Assembly (NCBI RefSeq): GCF_001422985.1
Contig: NZ_LMNL01000037.1
Location: forward strand, 1 to 64,000
Length of the DNA: 64,000 nucleotides
Direction of reading: 5' to 3'
Source of the DNA: Methylobacterium sp. Leaf117
GTDB taxonomy: Bacteria > Pseudomonadota > Alphaproteobacteria > Rhizobiales > Beijerinckiaceae
The position numbers and the translations under genes were made by a program. A model generated the notes under the pieces. That model ran no database searches. It was not told the DNA's origin and was given only the letters and a program-made list of their open reading frames with translations. Below are positions 17,465 to 26,606 of this stretch, one piece after another. Each line of letters begins with the position of its first letter. Positions within the stretch are counted from its first letter, which is position 1.

Positions 17465-17830
17465 TCAATGCAATTTGCCGCTGGCGGTCGCGCCGTCGGG
17501 TCCGGTGAGCTGGACCGCGCCCTTCGGACGCTCCCCGAGCGCCATCGGCGCCGTGCCGGAGAGACGATTGCCCTCGGCCGGCGCGAGGGGGATGCGGGTG
17601 GCCTTGCCGCCGAGGACGAGGATCGCCGTGCCCTTGAAGCCGCCCGCCGGCACCGGTTCCTGCTTGGCGTTCGTGACGAAGATGTCGACGGTCTCACCCT
17701 TGGCGATCAGTTCGACGTGATACGCGCCGACATCCGTCGTCCGGCCGCCATGCTGGCCGGCCGCCTCGTGCGCGTGGGCCGCCACGGCCGTCAGCAGGCC
17801 GGCGAGCAGGGTCATCATCCATCGCATCAT
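17465..17830 (-). CDS. Periplasmic protein of metal-efflux operon, hypothetical
   Basis: A 121-residue exported protein (signal MMRWMMTLLAGLLTAVAAHA, mature start HEAAGQHGGR). The rest looks like a small beta-sandwich: YHVELIAKGETVDIFVTNAKQEPVPAGGFKGTAILVLGG. Similar short proteins are often encoded next to CzcA/CusA-type pumps, where they are unassigned. GAGGAAAG before the start is a good ribosome site. It is 79 bp downstream of the pump gene on the same strand, so almost certainly in its operon. It may carry metal through the N-terminal His residues. Confidence 0.75.
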   Translation of the reverse strand: MMRWMMTLLAGLLTAVAAHAHEAAGQHGGRTTDVGAYHVELIAKGETVDIFVTNAKQEPVPAGGFKGTAILVLGGKATRIPLAPAEGNRLSGTAPMALGERPKGAVQLTGPDGATASGKLH

Positions 17831-17909
17831 CGGTTCTTTCCTCGTCGGGTGGCCGTGTCAGATGGCCGTCTCGGGTAGCTTGGTCGGGCGGCTTGGTCGG
17901 GCGGTTGGA

Positions 17910-20900
17910 TCAGAACGCCTCGACCTGTCGGGGCTTGGCGCCCTCCGGAAGAGGGGCCTCGGCGGCTTCGGCCTGGGCCGCCCGCAGGCGCTCCAACGGC
18001 GCCCGCCCGAAGCGCAAGAACAGGACCGGCGTCAGCACCGTGTCGAGGAGGGTCGCGCTGATCAGGCCGCCGAAGATGGTCACCGCGACCGGGTGCAGGA
18101 TCTCCTTGCCCGGGGTCGCGGCGTCGTAGAGCAGCGGCACCAGGGCCACGCCGGCCGACAGGGCGGTCATCAGCACCGGCGTCAGGCGCTCCAGGCTGCC
18201 CCGCACCACGAGGTCGCGCCCGAACGGCATGCCCTCGTGCAGCGACAGGTTCAGGTAGTGGCTGATCTTCAGGATGCCGTTGCGGGCGCTGATGCCCGTC
18301 AGGGTGATGAACCCGATCATCGACGCCACGGAGAGCGGCTGCCCCACCAGCCACAGCGCGAGCACGCTGCCGATGAGGGCGAGCGGCACGTTGCCCATGA
18401 TGATCAGCGCCAGCACGGCCGAGCGGTAGCGGCTGTAGAGGATGGCGAAGACCAGGGCGAGGGACAGGGTGGACAGGGCCGCGATGGTCCGGCTCGCCTC
18501 CTCCTGCGCCTGGAAGGTCCCCTCGAGCTTGGCGAAGAACCCCGGGGGAAGCTTGGCCTCGGCCACCTGCTCGCGAATGGCCGCCACGATGGTGCCCATG
18601 TCGCTGTCCCCGTTGGTGTTGGCCTGCACCACGACACGGCGCCGGCTGTTCTCCCGCAGGATCTGGTTGGGGCCGTCCGTCTCCCGGATGTCGGCGATCT
18701 GGCGCGCCGGCACCCAGCCGGACGGCGTCTCGATCAGGAGGTCCTTGAGCCCTTGCGTCGTGCGCTGCCCTTCGGGCAGACGCAGGAGCACGTCGAAGCG
18801 CTTGTAGCCGTCGGCTACGGTCGAGACGACGCGCCCGTTGGAGAGGCGGCTGAGCTGGTCCACCACGGCCGAGGGCTGGACCCCGTAGAGGGCGGCCCGG
18901 GTGTAGTCGACCCGGATCTCCAGCTGCGGAATGCGAACCTGCTTCTCCACCTGAAGGTCGACGAGCCCGGGAATCCTGGCCATGCGTTCGCGCAGATCGT
19001 TGGCCACGCTGCGCAGGGCATCGAGATCCTCGCCGAAGATCTTCAGGGCCAGCTCGGCCCGCACGCCGGAGAGCATGTGGTCGAGGCGGTGCGAGATCGG
19101 CTGCCCGACATTGATCGACACGGGAAGCTGGGCCAGGCGCTGGCGGATGTCGGCGATCACCGCATCCTTGGAGCGACCGCCCCCCTTCAGCTCCACCTCG
19201 ATCTCGGAGGAATGGACGCCCTCGGCATGCTCGTCGAGTTCGGCCCGGCCGGTGCGGCGGCCGACCGCACGGACCTCGGGGATATCCAGGAGCAGGCGTT
19301 CGGCGATCAGGCCGACGCGGTTGCTCTCGGACAGCGAGATCCCCGGGTTGAACGTCGTGTTGACGGTGAACGAGCCCTCGTTGAAGGGCGGCAGGAAGGC
19401 GCGCGGCAGGTTCCAGGCGACGATGCCGGCCACCGTGACGGAGACCGCCACCGTGGCGACCAGCACGCCCTGGTGCCGGAAGGCGACGTCGAGCAGGCGG
19501 GCATTGCCGCGCTTGAGCCACCGCAGCAGGGCGCTGTCGTGCTCCGTCAGGCTCTTGAGGCCCGGCAGCAGGTAATAGGCCAGCACCGGCGTCAGGGTCA
19601 GCGACACCACGAGGCTCGCCAGGATCGAGATGATGTAGGCCTGGCCCAGGGGCGCGAACAGCCGGCCCTCGATGCCCGACAGGGCGAACAGCGGCACGAA
19701 CACGAGCACGATGATCATCGTCGCGTAGACGATGCCGGAGCGCACCTCCGAGGACGCCGCCACCACCACGTCGAAGGTCGAGCGCGGCGAGCCGGCCGCC
19801 CGGTTCTCGCCGAGCCTGCGGAAGATGTTCTCGACGTCGACCACCGCGTCGTCGACGAGTTCGCCGATGGCGATGGCGAGCCCGCCGAGGGTCATCGTGT
19901 TGATCGACAGGCCGGCGAGGTGGAAGGCCACCGCGGTCGCCAGGATCGAGACCGGGATGGCGGTGAGCGAGATGGCCGTGGTGCGCACGTTGAGCAGGAA
20001 CGCGAACAGCACGATGGCCACCACCACGATGGCCTCGACGAGCACGCGCTCGACATTGGCGATCGAGGCCTCGATGAAGTTCGCCTGACGGAACAGGATC
20101 TGGTCGGCCTTGATGCCGTTCGGCAGGGTTGCGGTGATCTCCTTCAGGGCGGACTCGATCTCGCGCGTCAGCTTGACCGTGTCGACGTCGGGCTGCTTCT
20201 CGACGGAGACGATGACGCCGGGCTTGCCCATGTAGCCGGCATCGCCGCGCTTCACCTTCGCCGCGAAGGAGACGTCGGCCACCTGGCGCAGGTAGACCGG
20301 GGCATCGCCGACATTGGCGACCACGACGCTGCGCAGGTCGTCGAGGCTCATGGTCCGGCCGATGTTCCGGATCAGGAATTCGCGGGCGTACTGATCGGTG
20401 AAGCCGCCGCCCGCATTGGTGCCGAACTGCGCCAGGGACGACTCGAGCTGGGCATTGGTCACGCCGAGCGCCCGCATCACCGCCACGTTCGGACTGACCC
20501 GGAATTGGCGCACCTCCCCGCCGATGGGAATGACTTGGGCCACGCCCGGGATGGTGAGGAGCCGGGGACGCAGGATGAAGTCGGCGACTTCGCGCATCTC
20601 CATGGGGGTGGCCGTCTCGCTGGTGACGCCCACCAGCAGGATCTGCCCCATGATGGAGGAGATCGGCCCCATTTGCGGGGTCACGTTCGGCGGCAGCTGA
20701 TCACGCACCAGGGTGAGGCGTTCGGCGAGCTGCTGCCGGTTGCGGTAGATGTCGGTGCCCCAGTCGAATTCGACGTAGACGATCGAGAGACCGACGCCGG
20801 AAACCGAGCGCACCCGGCTGACGCCGGGCAGGCCGTTCATCCGGGTCTCGATCGGATAGGTGACGAGCTGCTCGACCTCCGGCGGGGCGAACCCCTCAGC

Positions 20901-21056
20901 CTCGGTCATGATCGTGACCGTCGGTTTGTTCAGGTCGGGAAACACGTCCACCGGCAGCCGCGTCGCCGTGAAGGCCCCGTACAGGATCAGGACGGCGGCG
21001 ACCGCGAGGACGAGGAGGCGATTGCGCAGGGACTGCGTGACGAGAAAGTTGAACAT
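17910..21056 (-). CDS. Heavy-metal efflux RND pump (CusA/CzcA family)
   Basis: Inner-membrane proton-driven pump of the tripartite RND system; exports metal ions from periplasm or cytoplasm through an outer-membrane channel. The 1048-residue length is normal. It has the LRNRLLVLAVAAVLILYGAF first helix, the periplasmic porter domains (VTIMTEAEGFAPPEVEQLVTYPIE) and the TM4 motif AIAIGELVDDAVVDVEN near residue 395. That TM4 signature is neither the CzcA type (DFGIIVDGAVVMVEN) nor the CusA type (AIGAMVDAAIVMIEN), so the ion cannot be assigned from it; copper is inferred from the multicopper oxidase next door. Only 25 bp separate it from the adaptor gene. No outer-membrane factor gene is present in the cluster. 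Confidence 0.92.
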   Translation of the reverse strand: MFNFLVTQSLRNRLLVLAVAAVLILYGAFTATRLPVDVFPDLNKPTVTIMTEAEGFAPPEVEQLVTYPIETRMNGLPGVSRVRSVSGVGLSIVYVEFDWGTDIYRNRQQLAERLTLVRDQLPPNVTPQMGPISSIMGQILLVGVTSETATPMEMREVADFILRPRLLTIPGVAQVIPIGGEVRQFRVSPNVAVMRALGVTNAQLESSLAQFGTNAGGGFTDQYAREFLIRNIGRTMSLDDLRSVVVANVGDAPVYLRQVADVSFAAKVKRGDAGYMGKPGVIVSVEKQPDVDTVKLTREIESALKEITATLPNGIKADQILFRQANFIEASIANVERVLVEAIVVVAIVLFAFLLNVRTTAISLTAIPVSILATAVAFHLAGLSINTMTLGGLAIAIGELVDDAVVDVENIFRRLGENRAAGSPRSTFDVVVAASSEVRSGIVYATMIIVLVFVPLFALSGIEGRLFAPLGQAYIISILASLVVSLTLTPVLAYYLLPGLKSLTEHDSALLRWLKRGNARLLDVAFRHQGVLVATVAVSVTVAGIVAWNLPRAFLPPFNEGSFTVNTTFNPGISLSESNRVGLIAERLLLDIPEVRAVGRRTGRAELDEHAEGVHSSEIEVELKGGGRSKDAVIADIRQRLAQLPVSINVGQPISHRLDHMLSGVRAELALKIFGEDLDALRSVANDLRERMARIPGLVDLQVEKQVRIPQLEIRVDYTRAALYGVQPSAVVDQLSRLSNGRVVSTVADGYKRFDVLLRLPEGQRTTQGLKDLLIETPSGWVPARQIADIRETDGPNQILRENSRRRVVVQANTNGDSDMGTIVAAIREQVAEAKLPPGFFAKLEGTFQAQEEASRTIAALSTLSLALVFAILYSRYRSAVLALIIMGNVPLALIGSVLALWLVGQPLSVASMIGFITLTGISARNGILKISHYLNLSLHEGMPFGRDLVVRGSLERLTPVLMTALSAGVALVPLLYDAATPGKEILHPVAVTIFGGLISATLLDTVLTPVLFLRFGRAPLERLRAAQAEAAEAPLPEGAKPRQVEAF

Positions 21057-21081
21057 GGCCTTGCCTCCTCAGCGGACTTGC

Positions 21082-22803
21082 TCAGCGGACCTGATCGAGG
21101 AGTTCGGCACCTTCGGTGACGATGCGCCTGCCCGCGCCGACCCCTTCGGCGACGAGCACGTTGGTCCCGTCGAGGGGCTCGACCCGGACCGGACGGGCCT
21201 CGAAACGCTCGGCGGCGACGTGCTCGTAGACGATCGCCTGCCCGTTCCCGGAGCGGATGACGGCGGCGCGCGGAAGGGCGAGGCCGGACTGTTCGGTATC
21301 GGTGCCCGCCAGCACGGTGAGGAACTGCCCGACCCGCAGCCCGCTGGTGCTGCCCTGCACGGCGAACTGGACCGGAAGGGCCTGGTTTCGGTCGGCGAGA
21401 CCCGCGCCCTTGTAGACCAGGGACAGGGTGCGCCCGTCGGCGAAGCGGGCCGTGGCGTTCTGGGCCGTGGTCAGGGCGTCGAAGCTGAGCGCCTCGACCC
21501 ACAGGCGGTCGGGGTCCACGATCTGGAACACCATGGCGCCGGCCGCCGCCATCTGGCCCGCCACCGCGGAGGCCTGCGCGATCACCCCGTCGACGGGCGC
21601 GACCAGGGCCTCCGGTTGATGGCGCACCTTGTCGAGGGCCAGGCGGCGGTCCCGCGCTCCCTGCAGTTCGGAGAGGGCGTCGTCGAGCTGGGTCTGGGCG
21701 ACGGCCCCGGTGGTCGCGAGCTTGCGGTAGCGATCCACCCGCCGCGCGAGGACGTCGATCTGCTGGTCGAGCTCGCCCTGGCGCTGGCGCATGTCCGAGA
21801 CGTCGATGGCCTGGACCGGGGGCGTCACGTAGGCGAGCACGTCCCCCTTCTTCACGATCGTGCCGAGCCGCGGGAAGAGCCCGGAGGGCGGCGGCGACAG
21901 GCGGCCGCCCACAGAGGATTGCACGACGCCGCTGGCGTTCGGGTCCGGAATGACGCGGGCCGGCAATTCGACGGTGCGGTGGAAGGTGCCCTGCTTCGTC
22001 AGAGTGGTGCGCAGGTCGAGGAGGCGCTGGGTCGGCTTGGGTACGAACACGGAGCCGTCGGGCAGGCGCTGGGCGAGGTCCGTCGCGGCTTTTCCGGGAC
22101 CCGGCAGGGCGGCCCCCGTCACCGGCGCGCCGTGATCCTCGTCGCCATGGGCGAAGGCGAGCGTGCCCAGGGCCAGGATGACGGCCAGGGCCGCGGCCAG
22201 CACGGCCCCCAGCCTCAGGCTGCGCCGCGCCCGCGTCAGTCCGGTGACCAGCACCCCGAGGAGGAAGGCGCCCGCTGCGATCAGCATCGGGTTCTGTGCG
22301 CCGAGGCGCGCCTTCAGTTCGGCGACCGGAGAGGCCATCCCCTCGGACATCGGCCCGCCGGTGGCCGCCGCAGTCGCTGAAGACGCGCCCGCCTTCGGCA
22401 TGGACAGCGGCACGGTGAGGATGTCGACCACGTCCCCCGCGGTGACGGTCACCAGCAGGTCGTGCAGGCCCGACTTGGCGAGCCACGGCACGGGCAGAAC
22501 GTAGGCCCCGTCCGCCGTCTTCTCGGCCGTCTGCTGGCCGTCCGGCGTCTCCACCGTCAGGACGGCGTCCCGGACGGGCTGGTTCGTCCGGAAGTGGTCG
22601 AGGTAGAACGTCACCGAGGCATCCCGCAGGATGGCGGTCAGCTCGAAGGCGTCCGAGACGGCCTCGCCGCGCGGGGCGACGGACGTCAGCACCAGCGCGG
22701 GCGTGGCCCCGTCGTCGTGCCCCTCATGAGCCTGCGCGGGACCCGCCAGCGTACCGACCAGCAGCCACACCGCGCCCAGGGCGGCGGCAATTCGAAAAAC
22801 CAT
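21082..22803 (-). CDS. RND efflux periplasmic adaptor subunit with extended N-terminus
   Basis: Membrane-fusion protein that bridges the pump and the outer-membrane channel. At 573 residues it is about 170 longer than usual CusB/CzcB. After the signal peptide (cleavage near AQAHEGHDD) comes a beta domain (residues about 40-150, TFYLDHFRTNQPVRDAVLTVETPDGQ), then two hydrophobic segments (about 170-235) ending in a second His/Asp cluster (AHGDEDHGAP). The canonical adaptor follows: barrel-sandwich, a coiled hairpin (RQGELDQQIDVLARRVDRYRKLATTGAVAQTQLDDALSELQGARDRR), lipoyl-like VDGVIAQASAVAGQMAAAGAMVFQIVD and the membrane-proximal domain. The two His clusters may hand metal to the pump. Confidence 0.9.
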   Translation of the reverse strand: MVFRIAAALGAVWLLVGTLAGPAQAHEGHDDGATPALVLTSVAPRGEAVSDAFELTAILRDASVTFYLDHFRTNQPVRDAVLTVETPDGQQTAEKTADGAYVLPVPWLAKSGLHDLLVTVTAGDVVDILTVPLSMPKAGASSATAAATGGPMSEGMASPVAELKARLGAQNPMLIAAGAFLLGVLVTGLTRARRSLRLGAVLAAALAVILALGTLAFAHGDEDHGAPVTGAALPGPGKAATDLAQRLPDGSVFVPKPTQRLLDLRTTLTKQGTFHRTVELPARVIPDPNASGVVQSSVGGRLSPPPSGLFPRLGTIVKKGDVLAYVTPPVQAIDVSDMRQRQGELDQQIDVLARRVDRYRKLATTGAVAQTQLDDALSELQGARDRRLALDKVRHQPEALVAPVDGVIAQASAVAGQMAAAGAMVFQIVDPDRLWVEALSFDALTTAQNATARFADGRTLSLVYKGAGLADRNQALPVQFAVQGSTSGLRVGQFLTVLAGTDTEQSGLALPRAAVIRSGNGQAIVYEHVAAERFEARPVRVEPLDGTNVLVAEGVGAGRRIVTEGAELLDQVR

Positions 22804-22894
22804 GGGAGAAGCTTCCTCGCGTTCAAATCCCGGGCGTGCCCCCGCCTTTGGCGGGCACGATCCGACCGTCGAGCGCCTCGGGGGCGCCGTTCGC

Positions 22895-23431
22895 TTACGC
22901 GCGGAGTCTGGGGGGCCTGGAGAGCGTCTCGGGTCCGAGACCGCGGCGGCGATCGACCTGCCGGGAGACGCGGACCACCCGTCCGTAGGCGAGCGTCGGC
23001 AACGTGGCCGTGGCCGACAGGATGCCCGACGCGCAGCAGATCGGGGTTCCGCAGCGGGTGCCCGTGCACGGACCGGAGCAGCAGCCCCGCCCCGTGTCGT
23101 CGGAGATCAGCCCCGCCACACGGACCACGGCCGCAGCGCCGAGCAAGACCTCTTCACTAAGGAGGGCTTTCTCACCAAACAGGGCTTGTTTGCTGAGAAA
23201 GGCTTGGTCGCCGAGCAGGGTGGGCATTCCCGAACCGACGGTCACCGCCGTGGCGATGTCGGGCGTTGCGGACGCGCCCGCCGGCGCGCTGGGCGCCTCC
23301 GCCGTCGTCAGGGCGGCCGTATCCGCAGGGTGATGGCCCTCGTGAGCCCGAGCAGCGGACGGCGCAACGTAGGCGATGATCATCACGATCACCGCCGCCA
23401 TCAGGCGCACGAATTGCTGCTCGAATCTCAT
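22895..23431 (-). CDS. Secreted cysteine-rich protein heading the efflux operon, hypothetical
   Basis: A 178-residue protein with a signal peptide (VRLMAAVIVMIIAYVAPSAARA, mature start HEGHHPAD). The N-terminal His cluster is like those in the adaptor and the 121-residue protein of this operon. A Leu/Ala/Glu segment has two imperfect repeats (LSKQALFGEKALLSEEVLLG), and a block GRGCCSGPCTGTRCGTPICC carries six cysteines in 20 residues, a likely metal or disulfide knot. A basic tail follows. It is 91 bp upstream of the adaptor gene on the same strand, so it is probably the first gene of the operon. I recognise no family. Start ATG 23431 is set by the signal peptide; no strong ribosome site is visible. 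Confidence 0.6.
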   Translation of the reverse strand: MRFEQQFVRLMAAVIVMIIAYVAPSAARAHEGHHPADTAALTTAEAPSAPAGASATPDIATAVTVGSGMPTLLGDQAFLSKQALFGEKALLSEEVLLGAAAVVRVAGLISDDTGRGCCSGPCTGTRCGTPICCASGILSATATLPTLAYGRVVRVSRQVDRRRGLGPETLSRPPRLRA

Positions 23432-24101
23432 AGGGGCTGACTACACCATTTTGTCGGGGCACGGAATAGTCTGTTCAACGGATGGTTTATCGAAAAATGA
23501 CGCTGCCAGCCCCCTCCATGATTGAATTCAAAGAATATAACCTGCGACAGCATAAAACTATCGAATCGGATTTCTGAAGAAACATTGTGCGACGATCGAG
23601 CTGAAGGTTTTCGTGACGGAGACGAAGCCCTGACGGAGCGGCAAGTCCGACAACAACACCGAGATCAGGCGAGATGCTCTTGTCTGTAACCTGGCCCGCA
23701 ATGCGATCTCATCGCGACCCTGATCCTGGTGGAATCGGAATTGGAAACCAGCCGACCTCGGCCGATCGACCCTGGCCTGGGACCAACGGAGATCGATGCC
23801 GGCCTGAGACGCGTCGAACATCTGAGATTTTCAAGTCCGGATCGACTCCGATGATCAGACCGACCTTGCCTCATCAAGACGCGATACAGGGAGAGACGGA
23901 TCAAACGTCGATTCGCGACAGATGCGCTCAGGAAACCACGCAGGTCCTTGATGATCCCGGCACCCCGAGACGGACCGATCTTTGGTCTCTGACCTGTTCT
24001 AGCTCAGAATAGTTGAGAGATATTTATGTCCCGAAGACAAATCCGTCTTGTACCATGGGGAAGAACTCGCTACCCGCCCGTTGATTCAAGAGGGACTGGA
24101 C
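23432..24101. other. Divergent control region between efflux operon and multicopper oxidase
   Basis: About 670 bp with visibly lower GC than the neighbours, especially 23470-23590 and 24000-24050. No coding frame has a credible start or motif. It must hold the promoters of both metal units. Just before the oxidase, AAGAC-aaatcc-GTCTT (24034-24050 region) forms a small inverted repeat that could be an operator. No CueR- or Fur-type consensus was recognised. Confidence 0.5.
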
Positions 24102-25757
24102 ATGCATCGGCGCACATTCCTGGCAGGTCTTGCGGGGGTCCTCGGAACCGGACCGGCATCGGCTCAGATGAAGCACGACATGGGAGCCATGGGGAACATG
24201 GGACCCATGGGAGCCGGGGCCGGGCCGGGCGGGCCGATGGCACCGATGGCCGGCACCGCGCCGGTCCTGCCGCCGGGGCAGCCGTTGAAGGAGCTGCCCC
24301 GGCTCCGCAACCGCTCGACCCGACCCGGTCGATTCGAGGCCACGATCGCGGCGCGCCCCGGCGTGGTCCGCTATGCGGAGGGCCTCGACACGCCGGTGCT
24401 GCTCTATAACGGCGGCCATCCGGTGATCGAGGCGCAGGAGGGCGACCGGGTCGCGATCACGTTCCAGAACGGCATTCCAGGGCAACCCTCCACGATCCAC
24501 TGGCATGGGATGCCGGTGCCGTCCGACCAGGACGGCAACCCGATGAACCCCGTCGCGTCCGGGGCCGAACACGGCTACGCCTTCGACCTGCCCGAGGGCA
24601 GTGCGGCGACCTACTGGTTTCATCCGCATCCGCACGGCCTCACCGCCGAACAGGTCTATCGCGGCCTCGCCGGGCTCTTCCTGGTCAAGCCGAAATCCGA
24701 TCCGATTCCGGCCGCCTATGGCGACACGGTCCTGATGCTCACCGATCTCCGGATCGCGGCGGACGGGACGATGCCGCCCAGCACGATGGTCGACCTGATG
24801 AACGGTCGCGTCGGCGACCACGTGCTCGTCAACGGCCAGAGCAATCCGGTGATGACGGTGGCGCCGGGCGAGAAGCGCCGCCTCCGGCTCGTCAACGCGA
24901 CCAACGCGCGCTACCTGCGCCTGCGCTTCGCGGGCGCCCGCATGACCCTGATCGGCACCGATGGCGGCCTTGTCGAGGCGCCGGTCGCCGTCGACGAGGT
25001 GCTGCTCACCCCGGCCGAGCGGGTGGAACTCATCGTCTCCTTCGATCAGCCCGGCCCGGCCAAACTGACCACGCTCGCCTACGAGCGCGGCTGGATGGGA
25101 CCGGGGGAGCCAAAGGAGGCGGGTAAGGTCCTGCTGACCGCGAACGTGGCGGGACGACCGGCGACGCCGCCACCGCCGCTGCCGAAGATGCTGCGGGCGA
25201 TCGCCCCGCTCCAGGCCCCGGTCGTCACCCGCCGCTTCGTGCTGACGGAGGACATGGGCTCCATGGATCACGGTGCCATGCCGGGCATGGATCACAGCGC
25301 CATGCCGGGCATGGATCACGGTGCCATGCCCGGCATGGATCACGGCGCCATGCCGGGCATGGATCACGGCGGAACCGCGAAAGGCGGTGCCGCCGCCGCC
25401 AAGCCGCCCGGCAGCCACGACATGAAGTTCCTGATCAACAACAAGAGCTTCGACATGACCCGCATCGACGAGGTCTCGAAGGTCGGTCAGGTCGAACAAT
25501 GGGACATCGTCAACCAATCGGACATGGATCACCCGTTCCATGTCCACGGAACCCAGTTCCAGATCGTCGCCTACGAGAAGGACGGACAGGTCAGGACCCC
25601 GGGTTATCGCGCCTGGAAGGACACCGTGAACGTCGTGTCCGGCGAGACGGTCCGGCTCCTGCTGCGCCAGGACCAGCCGGGGCCGCGCATGTACCATTGC
25701 CACATTCTCGAGCACGAGGAACTCGGCATGATGGGCGTGCTCGACGTCCGATCCTGA
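24102..25757 (+). CDS. Multicopper oxidase (CueO/CopA-like), Tat-exported
   Basis: A 551-residue periplasmic laccase-type oxidase expected to oxidise Cu(I) to the less toxic Cu(II). The signal is of Tat type (MHRRTFLAGLAGVLGTGPASA), followed by a Met/Gly-rich stretch (MKHDMGAMGNMGPMG). Copper ligands are all present: HWHG, TYWFHPHPHG, HPFHVHG and HCHILEHEELGMM at the end, so the T1 and the T2/T3 sites are complete. Between them a Met/His repeat (four AMPGMDHG units, see 25275-25370) resembles the Met-rich arms that bind Cu(I) in CueO and PcoA. Start ATG 24102 has AGAGGG upstream. Divergent from the RND operon. Confidence 0.93.
   Translation: MHRRTFLAGLAGVLGTGPASAQMKHDMGAMGNMGPMGAGAGPGGPMAPMAGTAPVLPPGQPLKELPRLRNRSTRPGRFEATIAARPGVVRYAEGLDTPVLLYNGGHPVIEAQEGDRVAITFQNGIPGQPSTIHWHGMPVPSDQDGNPMNPVASGAEHGYAFDLPEGSAATYWFHPHPHGLTAEQVYRGLAGLFLVKPKSDPIPAAYGDTVLMLTDLRIAADGTMPPSTMVDLMNGRVGDHVLVNGQSNPVMTVAPGEKRRLRLVNATNARYLRLRFAGARMTLIGTDGGLVEAPVAVDEVLLTPAERVELIVSFDQPGPAKLTTLAYERGWMGPGEPKEAGKVLLTANVAGRPATPPPPLPKMLRAIAPLQAPVVTRRFVLTEDMGSMDHGAMPGMDHSAMPGMDHGAMPGMDHGAMPGMDHGGTAKGGAAAAKPPGSHDMKFLINNKSFDMTRIDEVSKVGQVEQWDIVNQSDMDHPFHVHGTQFQIVAYEKDGQVRTPGYRAWKDTVNVVSGETVRLLLRQDQPGPRMYHCHILEHEELGMMGVLDVRS
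25275..25370 (+). repeat. Four 24-bp in-frame repeats in the oxidase gene
   Basis: Units at 25275, 25299, 25323 and 25347 each encode AMPGMDH followed by Gly or Ser. The copies differ by few silent changes, which suggests recent expansion or slippage. The encoded arm is a probable Cu(I)-binding loop. Confidence 0.9.
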
Positions 25758-25840
25758 CGGTTTTCCGTCCCGGCAGGCGGCACGCGCCTCACCGCGGGCC
25801 TCGTCGGCCTAACCTCGCCCGAAGGCGAGCCATGCCGGCC

Positions 25841-26044
25841 TCACCGGGTGGTCGTGTCGGCCCCCGGCGGCGTCTCCGAGGCGGTCCGGTCGGCGGCCGG
25901 CTTGCGGCGGGCCTGCTCGGCGCGGAGTTCCCGCTCGGCCATCAGCCAGAACTCGACCTCGAAGCCTTCGGGACGGTGGTTGCGCTCCCAGATCTCGTGG
26001 GCGCGCTCGCGGACCCGTTCGAACGTGATCCCATCCTCGGACAT
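25841..26044 (-). CDS. DUF2934 domain protein
   Basis: A 67-residue protein whose core RVRERAHEIWERNHRPEGFEVEFWLMAERELRAEQ fits DUF2934, a short helical domain common in Rhizobiales and often linked to plasmid- or stress-borne genes. The C-terminal 20 residues are Pro/Thr/Arg-rich and probably disordered. It is convergent with the oxidase gene, 83 bp away. Function unknown. Confidence 0.8.
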   Translation of the reverse strand: MSEDGITFERVRERAHEIWERNHRPEGFEVEFWLMAERELRAEQARRKPAADRTASETPPGADTTTR

Positions 26045-26167
26045 CGTGCTTCTGCTCCTTCGTGACCGGCGATCGCAGGTGCGACCCCCGCCGCGGGGCC
26101 AACGCTCCCGGGGGCGAATCGTCCCCGTCGATTGACGCCGGCGCCGGAAACCGCCTAGCTTCGGCGC

Positions 26168-26345
26168 GACGGTTCCTCGGATCGAGGATCAAAAGGGAAC
26201 GCGGTGCGGGGCTCTGCCCCAACGCCGCGGCTGCCCCCGCAACTGTAAGCGGCGAGCCCATCATCAACACGTCACTGGGGGTTGCAAGCCTCTGGGAAGA
26301 CGATGAGAGGGCGGTGACCCGCGAGCCAGGAGACCTGCCGTCAGT
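26168..26345 (+). promoter_or_regulatory. Cobalamin (B12) riboswitch
   Basis: Conserved parts occur in the right order: GGTTCCTCGG at the start, AAAAGGGAACGCGGTG, GCAACTGTAAGCGGCGAG near 26239, CACTGGG near 26272, CTGGGAAGACG, and the B12 box AGCCAGGAGACCTGCC at 26324-26339. This is the usual AdoCbl aptamer layout. It lies about 320 bp before the TonB-dependent receptor gene and reads toward it, so B12 should turn that operon off. Confidence 0.93.
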
Positions 26346-26588
26346 CGTGGTCACACGCGAAACGCATCGGGCGGGGTGTCCTGGTGGGTGTCGGGGCGTT
26401 CGCATGCGGCGAACGGACCGACCTCGTCGCGGTGACGTGCCACTCCGCGCGACCCGTCGCGTCAGCCGTCCCGTCGATGCCCGTCTGCGCCCGCGCGTCC
26501 CGCTCCCGTCCGCCTCGTCCGATCGCCCCGCGCGGTCCGAAGACGGCTGGCTTGCGGACAACGTCGCGTCCGGCACCACTCAGCGATT

Positions 26589-26606
26589 GTAACATTATAA
26601 CATTCG
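26589..26606 (+). promoter_or_regulatory. AT-rich tandem site, possibly Zur/Fur-family or promoter
   Basis: GTAACATTATAACATTCG holds two direct TAACATT copies in very GC-rich surroundings. The right part matches one half of the Zur-type palindrome AATGTTATAACATT, the left half less well. It lies between the riboswitch and the receptor start. Could also be a -10 region. Confidence 0.3.

Noticed and set aside
17862..21119. A 1085-codon open frame on the plus strand opposite the RND pump
   Set aside because: Same GC-driven shadow; low-complexity Asp/His/Arg product with no family.
23558..23904. Minus-strand frames considered as transposase remnants
   Set aside because: No DDE-type or other transposase motif was recognised and no terminal repeats were seen.
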